Made by a program: the position numbers and the translations under genes. 64,000 nucleotides of DNA, taken from assembly GCA_036493475.1 (NCBI GenBank), contig DASXPS010000147.1, positions 29,132-93,131 on the forward strand. Reading direction: 5' to 3'. This document shows, piece by piece, positions 17,239-28,138 of this stretch. Below the pieces are notes generated by a model. That model ran no database searches and was not told the origin of the DNA. It saw nothing but the letters and a program-made list of their open reading frames with translations. Numbering within the stretch: position 1 is the stretch's first letter; every line of letters begins with the position of its first letter. The DNA is from Sporichthyaceae bacterium (lineage in GTDB: Bacteria; Actinomycetota; Actinomycetes; Sporichthyales; Sporichthyaceae).

Positions 17239-18123
17239 TCAATGAGGGATGTAGACGCCGCGGCGGGCGAAGGCGTCCCTGGTGCGCTCGATCACGGTCG
17301 CCGGTCGCTGCAATAGATCGGTCGACGTCGATTTCAGCAGGATCCAGTCGTTGCGAATTAGCCCCTCGTCCCGCTTGATGTCGAGCTCCCACTGGCGGCG
17401 CTCACGATGGCGCTCGCTCTCGTATTCGTGGGCGATGCGGATCCAGTCCCACTGAAGATCCGGTTCCGCCAGCCATTCACCGTCCTCGTCGTAGACCGCC
17501 TCGTTCGATTTCGGCTCGGGAAAGCCGGCCGACACCAATAGGAAGCGGAGTCGTGATTCCATCGGTGACTTCGATGCGGGATCGAGCCACTTCAGGCCTT
17601 CGCGCGCGAGGACGACGCCGCGTCGCCCGCGCCCCAGACGCAGGCCGCGCTCCAACTCCTCGACGCGGCCCGGGCACAGGGCGGCCAAGCCGTCGCCGGC
17701 CTGCACCAACGCCATCAAGTCCAACCGCGAGGCAAGGTCCAGGTAGGTCCGCGCGGGCGTCGTCACCGGCAGATCGTTGCGCCACGTCGGCGGTCCGTAT
17801 CCGCCGATCCGATGACCAACGACGCCCGCGATCCGGGGTTCGATCAGCTGCTGCGTGCAGAAGTGGATCAGCGGATCGGCCGGGACTGTGATGCCCAGCA
17901 GTTCGGCGGCGGTGTAGTGGCTGAAAACGGCATCGTCGGGCAACAACAGTCGCAGCGCGCGGCAGCGCTCGACCAGGTCATTCCGTGTGCTTGCGGGCAC
18001 CCATAGCGACCGGGCGACCTGGCGATTGCGTCGACGGTTCTCCAACCGTCGACGGGTGAAGCCACCGGCACGGGCTGTCGGTGTGAGCGTCGGCCCGTCC
18101 AGCGCGCGAGAAGTGTCATCCAC
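17239..18123 (-). CDS. DUF559/VSR-like nuclease-domain protein
   Basis: A ~294-residue protein of the type common in actinobacteria: an N-terminal region containing [10 protein letters not shown] (abortive-infection/AbiEi-like feel) and a C-terminal DUF559-like PD-(D/E)XK domain. In the latter, [30 protein letters not shown] and [19 protein letters not shown] give the E, D and ExE positions. Most relatives have EYDG where this has EYES. Biological role is unknown. GTG 18123 was chosen because the longer frame runs through the hairpin repeat at 18235-18296. The gene is bracketed by the two copies of that repeat. Confidence 0.6.
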   Translation of the reverse strand: MDDTSRALDGPTLTPTARAGGFTRRRLENRRRNRQVARSLWVPASTRNDLVERCRALRLLLPDDAVFSHYTAAELLGITVPADPLIHFCTQQLIEPRIAGVVGHRIGGYGPPTWRNDLPVTTPARTYLDLASRLDLMALVQAGDGLAALCPGRVEELERGLRLGRGRRGVVLAREGLKWLDPASKSPMESRLRFLLVSAGFPEPKSNEAVYDEDGEWLAEPDLQWDWIRIAHEYESERHRERRQWELDIKRDEGLIRNDWILLKSTSTDLLQRPATVIERTRDAFARRGVYIPH

Positions 18124-18234
18124 AGCGCGGAGGTTGGCGCAAACAATGGCCTCCGCGCAGGCGTTCTCGGCGCCTGTGGATATCGCCCGTACGTTTGCCG
18201 CCGTCCCACCGTTCCCACACGTCGCAGCACCTCT

Positions 18235-18296
18235 CCCGAAAGCGCAGAACCGTACGCCTCCGGGCGCCTTTCGACGTACCGTTCTGCGCTTTCGGG
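18235..18296. repeat. Long inverted repeat, element A copy 2
   Basis: Arms 18235-18256 and 18275-18296 (22 nt) pair at 21 of 22 positions with an 18-nt loop. The left arm equals the reverse complement of the right arm of copy 1, and vice versa, including the single mismatched base, so this is copy 1 in inverted orientation with a different loop. It lies in the divergent space 31 bp before dcd. Confidence 0.8.
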
Positions 18297-18326
18297 GATA
18301 CGGGGCGCACCGCATATCCTCGGCGC

Positions 18327-18902
18327 ATGCTGCTCTCCGATCGCGACATCCACGACCAGATCAAGAACAACCGGGTGGTGCTGGATCCGTTCGACGCAGC
18401 GATGATCCAGCCGTCCAGCGTGGATGTCCGTCTCGACCGCTACTTCAGGGTGTTCGAGAACCACCGCTACCCGCACATCGACCCGGCCGATGAGCAGCCC
18501 GAGCTGACCCGCATGGTGGAGCCCGCCGCCGACGAGCCGTTCATCCTGCACCCCGGCGAGTTCGTACTGGCCTCCACCTACGAGTGCGTCACGCTGCCCG
18601 ACGACATCGCGGCGCGGCTGGAGGGCAAGTCCAGTCTCGGCCGGCTCGGCCTGCTCACCCACTCCACCGCCGGGTTCATCGACCCCGGCTTCACCGGGCA
18701 CGTCACCCTCGAGCTGTCCAATGTGGCCACGCTGCCGATCAAGCTGTGGCCGGGTATGAAGATCGGCCAGCTGTGCTTCTTCCAGCTGTCCTCACCGAGC
18801 GAGCACCCGTACGGCTCGGCCAAGCACGGCTCCCGCTACCAGGGTCAGCGCGGCCCCACCGCGTCCCGGTCTTTCCAGAACTTCCACCGCACCGAGGTAT
18901 GA
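18327..18902 (+). CDS. dcd: dCTP deaminase (probably bifunctional dCTP deaminase/dUTPase)
   Basis: A 191-residue trimeric deaminase supplying dUMP for thymidylate synthesis. LLSDRDI at the start, [12 protein letters not shown], and the active-site stretch [20 protein letters not shown] followed by [13 protein letters not shown] are diagnostic. The length and C-terminal [20 protein letters not shown] resemble the bifunctional mycobacterial enzyme. ATG 18327 is chosen; the frame upstream passes through the hairpin repeat. Confidence 0.95.
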   Translation: MLLSDRDIHDQIKNNRVVLDPFDAAMIQPSSVDVRLDRYFRVFENHRYPHIDPADEQPELTRMVEPAADEPFILHPGEFVLASTYECVTLPDDIAARLEGKSSLGRLGLLTHSTAGFIDPGFTGHVTLELSNVATLPIKLWPGMKIGQLCFFQLSSPSEHPYGSAKHGSRYQGQRGPTASRSFQNFHRTEV

Positions 18903-18953
18903 GCTCCTACGCCCGGTGCCACGCGCCCCGGAACCCCGCGGGCTGATCATCGA

Positions 18954-19478
18954 TCACTTCGATTGAGGCGTTGGGGAGGGGCCCGGTCGGCCCTCGGCCA
19001 GCCGGGCAAGGTTCAGCAACTGGCGCCGCGACATCACCAGATCACCAGCCGCGATCAGCTGCGCCTGCACCCGGCGAGGCGGCAACACCACCTTCAACAA
19101 CAGCCGACTCGCGTCGTCCCGGACCGGCACCAGAACCCAGGACATCAATGCGCCCATGATCCGGCCGGTCAGGTGCACCCCCGGCTCCACTGCCAGCACC
19201 CGTCCGATGGGTCGCCCCGCGGAAGCAGTGAGCCGGTCGCCGGGCACCGGGTCGGGCAGGTCCCTCAACTCCCGCGGCGAGCGACGCCCCAGGTTGTCGA
19301 TCCAGTCATAGGAGTACGGCGCCAGCCGGATCTGCCGTACCCACGGCCACACCGCAGCCGCCGGGGCCCGCACGGTGACACCGCGCCACGCGGCCGGTGC
19401 CGGCCCCGAGGCGAACGCGTCGCACGGGTAAGGCCGAGCGACCTCTGCGTCGCTCACCCCCCACCGGTCGCCGATCAC
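18954..19478 (-). CDS. SRPBCC-fold-like protein
   Basis: A 174-residue protein. VRAPAAAVWPWVRQIRLAPYSYDWIDNLG and the later VPVRDDASRLLLKV fit SRPBCC/START-like ligand-binding domains known from small actinobacterial proteins; ligand unknown. Its GTG start overlaps the stop of the upstream Fe-S oxidoreductase by 4 bases (GTGA), so it is translationally coupled to it. The C-terminus is basic and then Pro/Ser-rich. Confidence 0.6.
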   Translation of the reverse strand: MIGDRWGVSDAEVARPYPCDAFASGPAPAAWRGVTVRAPAAAVWPWVRQIRLAPYSYDWIDNLGRRSPRELRDLPDPVPGDRLTASAGRPIGRVLAVEPGVHLTGRIMGALMSWVLVPVRDDASRLLLKVVLPPRRVQAQLIAAGDLVMSRRQLLNLARLAEGRPGPSPTPQSK

Positions 19479-21703
19479 CCGTCGGTGCCCGCACCCGGGT
19501 CGTCGTCGGTGGCACCCGTCGGCTCCACGACGGCGGGTTCGGCGGTATCAGTCTCTGACGGCCCGTCAGCCGCCATGCCCACCCTAACCGGCTTCATCGC
19601 CCGCACCATCAGCTGCGCCACATCGATGACCTCGACGTGTGCGGGCGCGGCCCCCGACGACTGCTTGCCGGCCACCGAGTCGGAGATCATCGTCTTGCAG
19701 AACGGGCAACCGGTGATGATCGCGTCCGGCGACAGGGCCAGCGCCTCCTCGGTGCGGTTGTCGTTGATCCGCTGCCCGATGGTCTCCTCCATCCACATGC
19801 GCGCGCCGCCCGCGCCGCAGCAGAAGGAGCGCTCCTTCGACCGTTCCATCTCCTTGTACTGCAGCCCGCCGACCTTCGCGATCAGCTCGCGCGGCGGGGA
19901 GTAGACCTTGTTGTGCCGACCGAGGAAGCACGGGTCGTGGTAGGTCGCGGTCGACGTGACCTGCTGCTGCGGCACCAACTTGCCCGCGGCAACGAGGTCG
20001 TTGAGCAGTTGGGTGTGGTGCACGACCTCGTAGTTGCCGCCGAGCTGCTCGTACTCCCGGCCCATGGTGTTGAAGCAATGCGGGCAGGTCGCCACGATCT
20101 TGGTGACCTTGGCCTCGTTCAGCGTCTCCACGTTCTGCTGGGCGAGCATCTGGAACACGAACTCGTTGCCCATTCGCCGCGCCGGGTCACCGGTGCACGT
20201 CTCGGCCTGCCCGAGGATCGCGTACTTCACCCCGGCAATATTCAGCAGCTCGGCGACGGCCTTGGTGGTCTTCTGCGCCTTGTCGTCCAACGCTCCGGCG
20301 CAGCCGACCCAGAACAGGTAGTCCAGCTCGGAGGCGTCCTCGACGTCCTCACCGAGCACCGGGACGTCGAACCCGAGGTCCTTGGTCCACTCGGTGCGCA
20401 TCCGCGCGGGCATGCCCCACGGGTTGCCGGCCTTCTCCAGGTTCCTCAACATCCCGCCGGCCTCGGCCGGGAACGAGGACTCGATCATCGTCTGGTAGCG
20501 GCGCATGTCGACGATGTGGTCGATGTGCTCGATGTCCACCGGGCACTGCTCCACGCAGGCACCGCAGTTGGTGCACGACCACAGGACGTCCGGGTCGATC
20601 ACCCCGCCCTCGGACAGCGGGGCCACCAGCGGCCGCTCCGCCTCGGCCTTCACCGCGTCCGGCAGCGAGTCGCGTTGTTCCTCCGGGGTCAACAACCACG
20701 GCGCCTTGGCGAACGCGTGGTCGCGCAGATCGAGGATGAGCATCTTCGGCGACAGCGGCTTGCCGGTGTTCCACGCCGGGCACTGCGACTGGCACCGCCC
20801 GCACTCGGTACACGTCGCGAAATCGAGGAATCCTTTCCAGGTGAAGTCCTCGATCTTCCCCCGACCGAAGATGTCGACGTCCGGGTCGGCCTCCTCGAAG
20901 TCCAGTTCCTTGCCCGCGGACTGCATCGGCAGCAGCGGCCCCAGGCCGTCGGGCTTGCGCGCGAACGCCACGTTCAGCGGCGCGATGAAGATGTGCATGT
21001 GCTTGGAGTAGACGACGATCACCAGGAAGCTCAGCATCACCCCGATGTGCGCCATCAGGCCGATGGTCTCGAGGACGTCGAGTGTGTCGCCGCTCGCGTG
21101 GTCGAAGATCTTGCTCGCCGCATGTGAGGCATAGGCGCCCTTGCCGTAAGGGAAATTGCCGTTGGCGTAGGACGCGCCGCGGAAGAAGAACATCGTCCAG
21201 ATGACGTTGAAGATCATGAACAGGATCAGCCAGGCGCCGCCGGTGTGCGAGCCCTTGAACCGGGACTCGCGGTCCAGCCGCGCCGGGGAGTCCTTCCACC
21301 GGATTATCGAGAACACGATGATGCCGAGCAGCGCGAGCAGCGCGATGGTGTCCTGCGCAAAGCCCAGGACGTCCCAGTGCCCGACGAGCGGGATGTGGAA
21401 GGCCTCCTTGAACAGGGAGCCGTAGGCCTCCAGGTACACCGTCGCCAGGATCACGAACGCCCAGAACACGACGAAGTGCGCGGCACCGGGGATCGACCAC
21501 TTCAGCAGCTTGCGCTGCCCGAACACCTCGACGATCTGACGCTTGATCGCCGCACCGATCTTCGGCCGCTCGATGTTGGTCAACCGGTCCGGGGCCGGCT
21601 GCCCGGTCATCGCCAGCCGGTACAGCCACAGCGACCGCCGCCCGGCAATCGGGAGTACGGCCAGGGTCATACCCAGGCCGATGATGATGCGGGTCGCCGT
21701 CAT
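19475..21703 (-). CDS. Membrane-anchored Fe-S oxidoreductase with two CCG domains
   Basis: A 742-residue protein resembling mycobacterial Rv0338c-type and HdrD/GlpC-like reductases. The first ~260 residues hold about five membrane segments (ARRIIIGLGM-type start, FWAFVILATVYLEAYG, IALLALLGIIVFSIIRW, WLILFMIFNVIWTMFFF). Two 4Fe-4S motifs follow (CTECGRCQSQCPAWNTGKP; CTNCGACVEQCPVDIEH), then two CCG domains (CAGALDD...CTGD, CPHCFNTM; DPCFLGRHN, SFCCGAGGARMW). It probably passes electrons between the quinone pool and an unidentified donor such as a flavoprotein. The acidic C-terminal tail is variable. It is coupled to the SRPBCC-like gene. Confidence 0.88.
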   Translation of the reverse strand: MTATRIIIGLGMTLAVLPIAGRRSLWLYRLAMTGQPAPDRLTNIERPKIGAAIKRQIVEVFGQRKLLKWSIPGAAHFVVFWAFVILATVYLEAYGSLFKEAFHIPLVGHWDVLGFAQDTIALLALLGIIVFSIIRWKDSPARLDRESRFKGSHTGGAWLILFMIFNVIWTMFFFRGASYANGNFPYGKGAYASHAASKIFDHASGDTLDVLETIGLMAHIGVMLSFLVIVVYSKHMHIFIAPLNVAFARKPDGLGPLLPMQSAGKELDFEEADPDVDIFGRGKIEDFTWKGFLDFATCTECGRCQSQCPAWNTGKPLSPKMLILDLRDHAFAKAPWLLTPEEQRDSLPDAVKAEAERPLVAPLSEGGVIDPDVLWSCTNCGACVEQCPVDIEHIDHIVDMRRYQTMIESSFPAEAGGMLRNLEKAGNPWGMPARMRTEWTKDLGFDVPVLGEDVEDASELDYLFWVGCAGALDDKAQKTTKAVAELLNIAGVKYAILGQAETCTGDPARRMGNEFVFQMLAQQNVETLNEAKVTKIVATCPHCFNTMGREYEQLGGNYEVVHHTQLLNDLVAAGKLVPQQQVTSTATYHDPCFLGRHNKVYSPPRELIAKVGGLQYKEMERSKERSFCCGAGGARMWMEETIGQRINDNRTEEALALSPDAIITGCPFCKTMISDSVAGKQSSGAAPAHVEVIDVAQLMVRAMKPVRVGMAADGPSETDTAEPAVVEPTGATDDDPGAGTDG

Positions 21704-21861
21704 GCGCCTACTCCCTGTATCCGGGCTCGACTGTCGGGCGCACAGCCCGAACTGCCGCGACGCTATCGCTCGGTGAACTCTCGCCGAGGACGGCGCGACC
21801 GACGAATAGTACTCGTCAGTAACTAACCGGGGAGCAGGGCCCCTGCTGACCTGGCGTCAGA

Positions 21862-22383
21862 TCAGGGTCCGGTGACCCGAATCGTCTCGACATCGTCGAC
21901 GTACCGGCCGCCGCCCTTGTCCCCCGGCACCGCCAGTCGGGGCGTCGTCAACGGCTTGCCGTCCTCACTGATGGCCAGCACGATCTGTGTCTTCGCCAAC
22001 TCGGGCATGATCTCGCCCCAGGCGATCAACGCCCGGTAGTTGTTGGAACCGGTTACCAGGATCCCCCAGCCCAACGCGTCGTTCTTTCCGGCGCTGAACC
22101 TGGGCCCGGCCTTGGACAGGACGTCGAGCAACAGGGGGCCGCTGAACGTGTGGTGCCGGAGCACCTCGGCGGGCATGCCGCCCAGGTAGGTGACCTTCAC
22201 CGTGTGCTGCTTGTATTTGGCGAGGTCGGCCCGCGTCAGCGTCAACGGGTGGCGGACCTGCCCGGTGACCCGGGCGGCGCCCCCGTGCGCGTCCGCGGAC
22301 GCATTCGCGCTGGTCTGGGCGACGGCGACGCCGCCAGCACACAGCAATGCGGCGGTCAGGGCGAGCGGAACGAATCTGGGCAC
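21862..22383 (-). CDS. Secreted molybdopterin-binding-fold (SUOX-like) protein
   Basis: A 173-residue exported protein. A signal peptide (FVPLALTAALLCAGGVAVAQ) precedes a domain with VTGQVRHPLTLTRADLAKY, VTYLGG, GPLLLDVLSKAG and RYVDDVETIRV, the pattern of sulfite-oxidase-fold molybdopterin-binding domains. The cysteine that ligates Mo in active enzymes is absent, so it may bind a pterin or protein rather than catalyse. GTG 22383 has GAGGAGGG upstream, which decides the start over an earlier ATG at 22416. Confidence 0.7.
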   Translation of the reverse strand: MPRFVPLALTAALLCAGGVAVAQTSANASADAHGGAARVTGQVRHPLTLTRADLAKYKQHTVKVTYLGGMPAEVLRHHTFSGPLLLDVLSKAGPRFSAGKNDALGWGILVTGSNNYRALIAWGEIMPELAKTQIVLAISEDGKPLTTPRLAVPGDKGGGRYVDDVETIRVTGP

Positions 22384-22529
22384 GTGCCCTCCTCTATGAG
22401 GCTTGTGACAGGTCAATTGGGTGCGTAGAAGGGCGTGCGCCCGTGGCAGATGCGAGCCTCAAAAAACGCCGCGAATCATGCTAACCCGGACGTTCGTCGC
22501 GCGTCCCGGGTGTCAGCGGGTCCGCACCG

Positions 22530-24079
22530 ATGCACTGGTGCTGGAATGTGCAGGTGCCGGAGGCCATCCAGATCGATGGGCGGGCACTGCCGATCGCCCG
22601 GGTGGTGGCCGTCGCCCGGGACGAGGCCGCCGTCGCCCTCACCGCCGAGGCGTTGAGTGCGATCGCGGCGACGCGTGCCCGGGTTGAGGAACTGGCCGCT
22701 TCCGACACCCCCGTCTACGGCATCTCCACCGGCTTCGGCGCGCTGGCCACCCGGCACATCCCGCCTGCCGACCGGGTCGCGCTGCAACGCAGCCTGATCC
22801 GTTCGCACGCCGCGGGCAGTGGGCCGGAGGTGGAACGGGAGGTGGTGCGCGCGCTGATGCTGCTCCGGCTGCGCACCCTGGCCACCGGCCGGACCGGCGT
22901 GCGCCCGGAGACCGCGCTGGCGTTGGCCGGGTTGCTGAACGCCGGGCTCACCCCGGTGGTCCCGGAGTACGGCAGCCTGGGCTGCTCCGGGGACCTCGCC
23001 CCGCTCGCCCACGTCGCGCTCGCGCTCACCGGTGAGGGCACCGTGCGCGACGCAGCCGAGGACCTCTTCCCTGCCGACGAGGCGCTGGCCGCGGCCGGCC
23101 TGAACCCGATCACGCTGGCCGAGAAGGAAGGCCTGGCGCTGATCAACGGCACCGACGGGATGCTCGGCATGCTCGCGTTGGCCTGCCACGACCTGCTCGG
23201 GTTGCTGCGCCACGCGGACCTGGCCGCCGCGATGAGCACCGAGGCCCTGCTCGGCACCGACCGGGTGTTCGCCGACGACCTGTCCGCGCTGCGCCCGCAC
23301 CCCGGTCAGGCCGCGTCCGCAGCCAACCTGTCCGACCTGCTCGTCGGCTCGCCGATCGTGGCCTCGCACGCCGGCGCCGAGGACGCCCGGGTGCAGGACG
23401 CGTACTCGCTGCGCTGCGCGCCCGCGGTGCACGGGGCGGCCCGGGACACCCTGGACCACGCGCGCGCCGTCGCCGAGCGGGAATTGGCCGCGGCCATCGA
23501 CAATCCGGTGGTGCTGCCGGACGGCCGTGTCGAGTCCAACGGCAACTTCCACGGCGCCCCGGTCGGCTACGCGCTGGACTTCCTGGCGATCGCGGTCGCC
23601 GACGTGGCCTCGATGTCCGAGCGCCGTACCGACCGGATGCTGGACCGCAACCGCTCCGCCGGCCTGCCCGCGTTCCTCGCCCACGATCCCGGCGTGGATT
23701 CCGGGTACATGATCGCCCAGTACACGCAGGCCGGGATCGTCGCCGAACTCAAACGGCTGGCGGTGCCCGCGAGCGTCGACTCGATTCCGTCCTCGGCGAT
23801 GCAGGAGGACCATGTGTCGATGGGGTGGGCGGCGGGCCGCAAACTGCGCCGCGGGCTGGACGGGATGACCCGGGTGGTGGCCATCGAGTTGCTGACCGCC
23901 GCCCGTGCGCTGGACCTGCGCGCGCCGTTGTCACCCGCCCCGCGCACCGGCGCCGCCCGCGACGCGCTGCGCCGGGTGGTGCCCGGCCCCGGCCCGGACC
24001 GCTACCTGGCCGCGGACATCGAGGCGGCGGTAACCGCGGTGCGCCGGGGCACCCTGCTGGCCGTGGTGGGGGAGCTGCA

Positions 24080-24083
<4 letters not shown>
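22530..24083 (+). CDS. hutH: Histidine ammonia-lyase
   Basis: A 517-residue MIO enzyme that deaminates histidine to urocanate, first step of the hut pathway. Catalytic Tyr lies in [12 protein letters not shown]; the MIO-forming triad is Cys-Ser-Gly (about 152-154) in [13 protein letters not shown], a variant seen in Streptomyces. [23 protein letters not shown] and [13 protein letters not shown] QEDHVSMGW follow. No strong ribosome-binding site is evident; ATG 22530 is used, but GTG 22548 or 22554 just before the conserved start is possible. First gene of an operon with 4-base overlaps. Confidence 0.95.
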
Positions 24084-25732
<1,649 letters not shown>

Positions 25733-25853
25733 AGATGAGCGCGATTCGTCCGCGTGCCCGCGGCCTTCCGAACGCCGGGCGGAGATACGTTGGGACCGTC
25801 ATGTGTGCGCCGGCCCGCCGGCGCCCCGTCCGATTCCTCCGGTGGTCTGTCCG

Positions 25854-27455
25854 GTGATCGAGTTCGAAGGCGTCACGAAGGTCTTTTCCGGCGGCACCGT
25901 CGCCGTCGAGGATCTCAGCCTGGTCGCGCCCGCAGGCCGCACCACCGTGGTGATCGGGCCGCCGGGTAGCGGTAAGACTGTGCTGCTGCGCATGGTCAAC
26001 CGGATGCTGGATCCGTCGGCCGGCCGGGTGTTGTTGGACGGCGCACCGAACACCACCGCGCGCCGTTCGCAGCTGCGTCGCGGCGTCGGCTACTTCGTGC
26101 AGGGCGGCCTGTTTCCGCACCGCACGGTGTCCCACAACGTGGAGACCGTCCCGCTGTTGGCCGGCGCCGACCGGTCCACCTCGCGACAGATCGCGTTGGC
26201 CCTGCTCGAGCGGGTCGGCCTGTCCTCGGTGTTCGCCGACAAGTACCCCGGTCAGCTCTCCGCCGGCCAGCAGGCCCGGGTCGGGTTGGCCCGTGCGCTG
26301 GCCGCGGACCCCCCGGTGCTGTTGATGGACAACCCGTTCGCCGGGTTGGACCCCGCGGTGCGCGGTGACCTGCAGGACGACCTTTTGGAGCTGCAGCGCA
26401 TCGCCCCGAAGACCATCCTGTTCACCACGCAGGACATCGACGAGGCCATCAAGCTCGGCGATCAGATCGCGGTCATGTCCGAGGGCCGCATGGTGCAGTT
26501 GGCCACTCCGCAGACGCTGTTGTCCCACCCCGGCAGCGACTTCGTCGCCGACCTGCTCGGCCGTGACCGCGGCATCCGCAAGCTGACGTTCCTGCCGGCC
26601 GGCGAGCTGCCGCTGTCCCCGGCGGCCACCGTGCAGGCCGGCACCACCGGTTTCCGTGCCCGGGCCATCGCCGACTCCCATCGGGAGCGGTGGCTGCTGG
26701 TGCTCGACCCGGAACGTCGCCCGCGTGGCTGGGTGGACAGCGCGGTGCTCGGGCCGGACGAGATCATCTCCGGCTCCGTGGTGCACCCGCTCGGTGGCAC
26801 GTTTTACGCCGACGAATCGGTGCTCGCCGCGCTGGACGCAGCGATCCTGTCCGCGGCCGGGTTGGCCGTCTGCCTGGGTGACGACGGCCGCATCCTCGGC
26901 GTGGTCAGCCACACCGAGATCGCGCGGTACCTGACCGGGCAGCGACCCGCCGTGCCGGTGTCCAACCCCTTCCCGGTCAGTGGGCCCGCGGCCACCGCCG
27001 CCGCCCCGATCCCAGCACCCGCGCCGATTCCGGAACCGCCGCCCGCGCCGGAACCGCCCCCGGCACCACCGCCCGCGCAGGCGCAGGTCGAGGCTGAGGA
27101 GTTCGAGGACGACGCCGCCGAGGAGCCGGCCACCGCGGTGCTGCCCGTCGTCGAGGAGGCCGCCGGGCCGGTCAGCCCCGTCCGCAAGGCAACCCAGACC
27201 GCTCCCGTGCCGGTGGTCAAGGAGACGCGGCCGGCCCCGGTGCCCAAGCCCGCGACGCCGGCGCCCGTCCCCGAGCCGGTCGCGGTCCGCACCGAACCCG
27301 CGGAGGCCGAGGCAGAGGCTGCGCCCGCGGAAACCGCGTCCGCCGGAACCACGACCTCGTCGCAGAACTTCGCCGCCGGCCGGTGGGAGTGGAACGCGGA
27401 GACCGGTGAGTGGGTTCAGCTCGCCGACTCGGAGCGCTCCGAGGCGGAGACGTGA
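25854..27455 (+). CDS. OpuCA/HutV-like ABC transporter ATPase with non-canonical catalytic residues
   Basis: A ~533-residue protein. The N-terminal ABC domain is glycine-betaine/histidine-transporter-like: Walker A GPPGSGKT (35-42), Q-loop YFVQGGLFPHRT, signature LSAGQQARVGLARAL. Walker B reads LLMDNPFAGLD (Asn160 where the catalytic Glu is expected), and the switch region reads LFTTQDIDEAIKLGD (Gln193 for His). A degenerate CBS pair follows (~235-345), then ~150 residues of Pro/Ala/Glu-rich linker and a short Trp-containing tail (GRWEWNAETGEWVQLAD). Its position among hut genes suggests histidine or a related substrate. GTG 25854 chosen; GTG 25803 is an alternative. Confidence 0.85.
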   Translation: MIEFEGVTKVFSGGTVAVEDLSLVAPAGRTTVVIGPPGSGKTVLLRMVNRMLDPSAGRVLLDGAPNTTARRSQLRRGVGYFVQGGLFPHRTVSHNVETVPLLAGADRSTSRQIALALLERVGLSSVFADKYPGQLSAGQQARVGLARALAADPPVLLMDNPFAGLDPAVRGDLQDDLLELQRIAPKTILFTTQDIDEAIKLGDQIAVMSEGRMVQLATPQTLLSHPGSDFVADLLGRDRGIRKLTFLPAGELPLSPAATVQAGTTGFRARAIADSHRERWLLVLDPERRPRGWVDSAVLGPDEIISGSVVHPLGGTFYADESVLAALDAAILSAAGLAVCLGDDGRILGVVSHTEIARYLTGQRPAVPVSNPFPVSGPAATAAAPIPAPAPIPEPPPAPEPPPAPPPAQAQVEAEEFEDDAAEEPATAVLPVVEEAAGPVSPVRKATQTAPVPVVKETRPAPVPKPATPAPVPEPVAVRTEPAEAEAEAAPAETASAGTTTSSQNFAAGRWEWNAETGEWVQLADSERSEAET

Positions 27456-28096
27456 GCTGGGCCTGGGAGAACCGCAGCTTTCTGGGGCGGATGACGGGGG
27501 AGCACCTCTATCTGGCGTTGGTGCCGCTGCTGATCGGCTTCCTGCTCGCGGTGCCGCTGGGCCTGTTCCTGGCCCGCGCGCGCTGGGGGCGGCCGGCGGT
27601 GCTCGGTTTGTGTGTGCTGCTCGAGGCGATCCCGGTGCTCAGCTGGTTCGTGTTCCTGCCCGCGATCATCGACACCACGCTGCCGGAGCGGACCAACGTG
27701 CTCGTCGGGTTGACCCTCGTGGTGTTCGCGATGATGACGCAGTGCATCTCGGCGGCCGTGGCCGCGGTGCCGGACGAATTGCGTGCCACCGCCGAGGGCC
27801 TGGGTTTCTCCACGTTCCGCCGGGCCTTTCAGGTGGATCTGCCGGTGGCAATGCCCGGCGTGATCGCGGGCCTGCGCACCGCCGCGGTGTCCTGCATCAG
27901 CCTGGTCACGCTGGCTGCGCTGATCGGCGTCGGCGGCTTGGGCCGGGTGATCACCGAGGGCTATTCGACCGGTTCGGACCCCGAGGTGTTGTCCTCGGTG
28001 GTCGCGGTGGTGGTGCTCGCGGTCGCGGCGGAGAACCTGCTGGTGCGGGCGCAGCGCTACTTCCTGCCCTGGTCGACGCTGGCCCCGGTGCGGTGA
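27452..28096 (+). CDS. ABC transporter permease (OpuCB/HutW-like)
   Basis: A 214-residue membrane protein with about five to six hydrophobic segments (LALVPLLIGFLLAVPLGLF, AVLGLCVLLEAIPVLSWF, VGLTLVVFAMMTQ, and others). The EAA loop is ATAEGLGFSTFRRAFQVDLP followed by MPGVIAGLR, typical of BPD_transp_1. GTG 27452 overlaps the ATPase stop (GTGA), indicating one transporter. Works with the next permease; no periplasmic binding protein is encoded in the cluster. Confidence 0.9.
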   Translation: MSWAWENRSFLGRMTGEHLYLALVPLLIGFLLAVPLGLFLARARWGRPAVLGLCVLLEAIPVLSWFVFLPAIIDTTLPERTNVLVGLTLVVFAMMTQCISAAVAAVPDELRATAEGLGFSTFRRAFQVDLPVAMPGVIAGLRTAAVSCISLVTLAALIGVGGLGRVITEGYSTGSDPEVLSSVVAVVVLAVAAENLLVRAQRYFLPWSTLAPVR

Positions 28097-28138
28097 GGGA
28101 TTCGTGAACCACGCGAGTGAGCCGGAGGCGAGTGAGCA

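Noticed and set aside
22680..22720. Cys-Ser-Gly MIO triad in HutH as a novelty
   Set aside because: The MIO can form from CSG, and this triad is known from Streptomyces histidine ammonia-lyases; the residues themselves are at 22983-22991.
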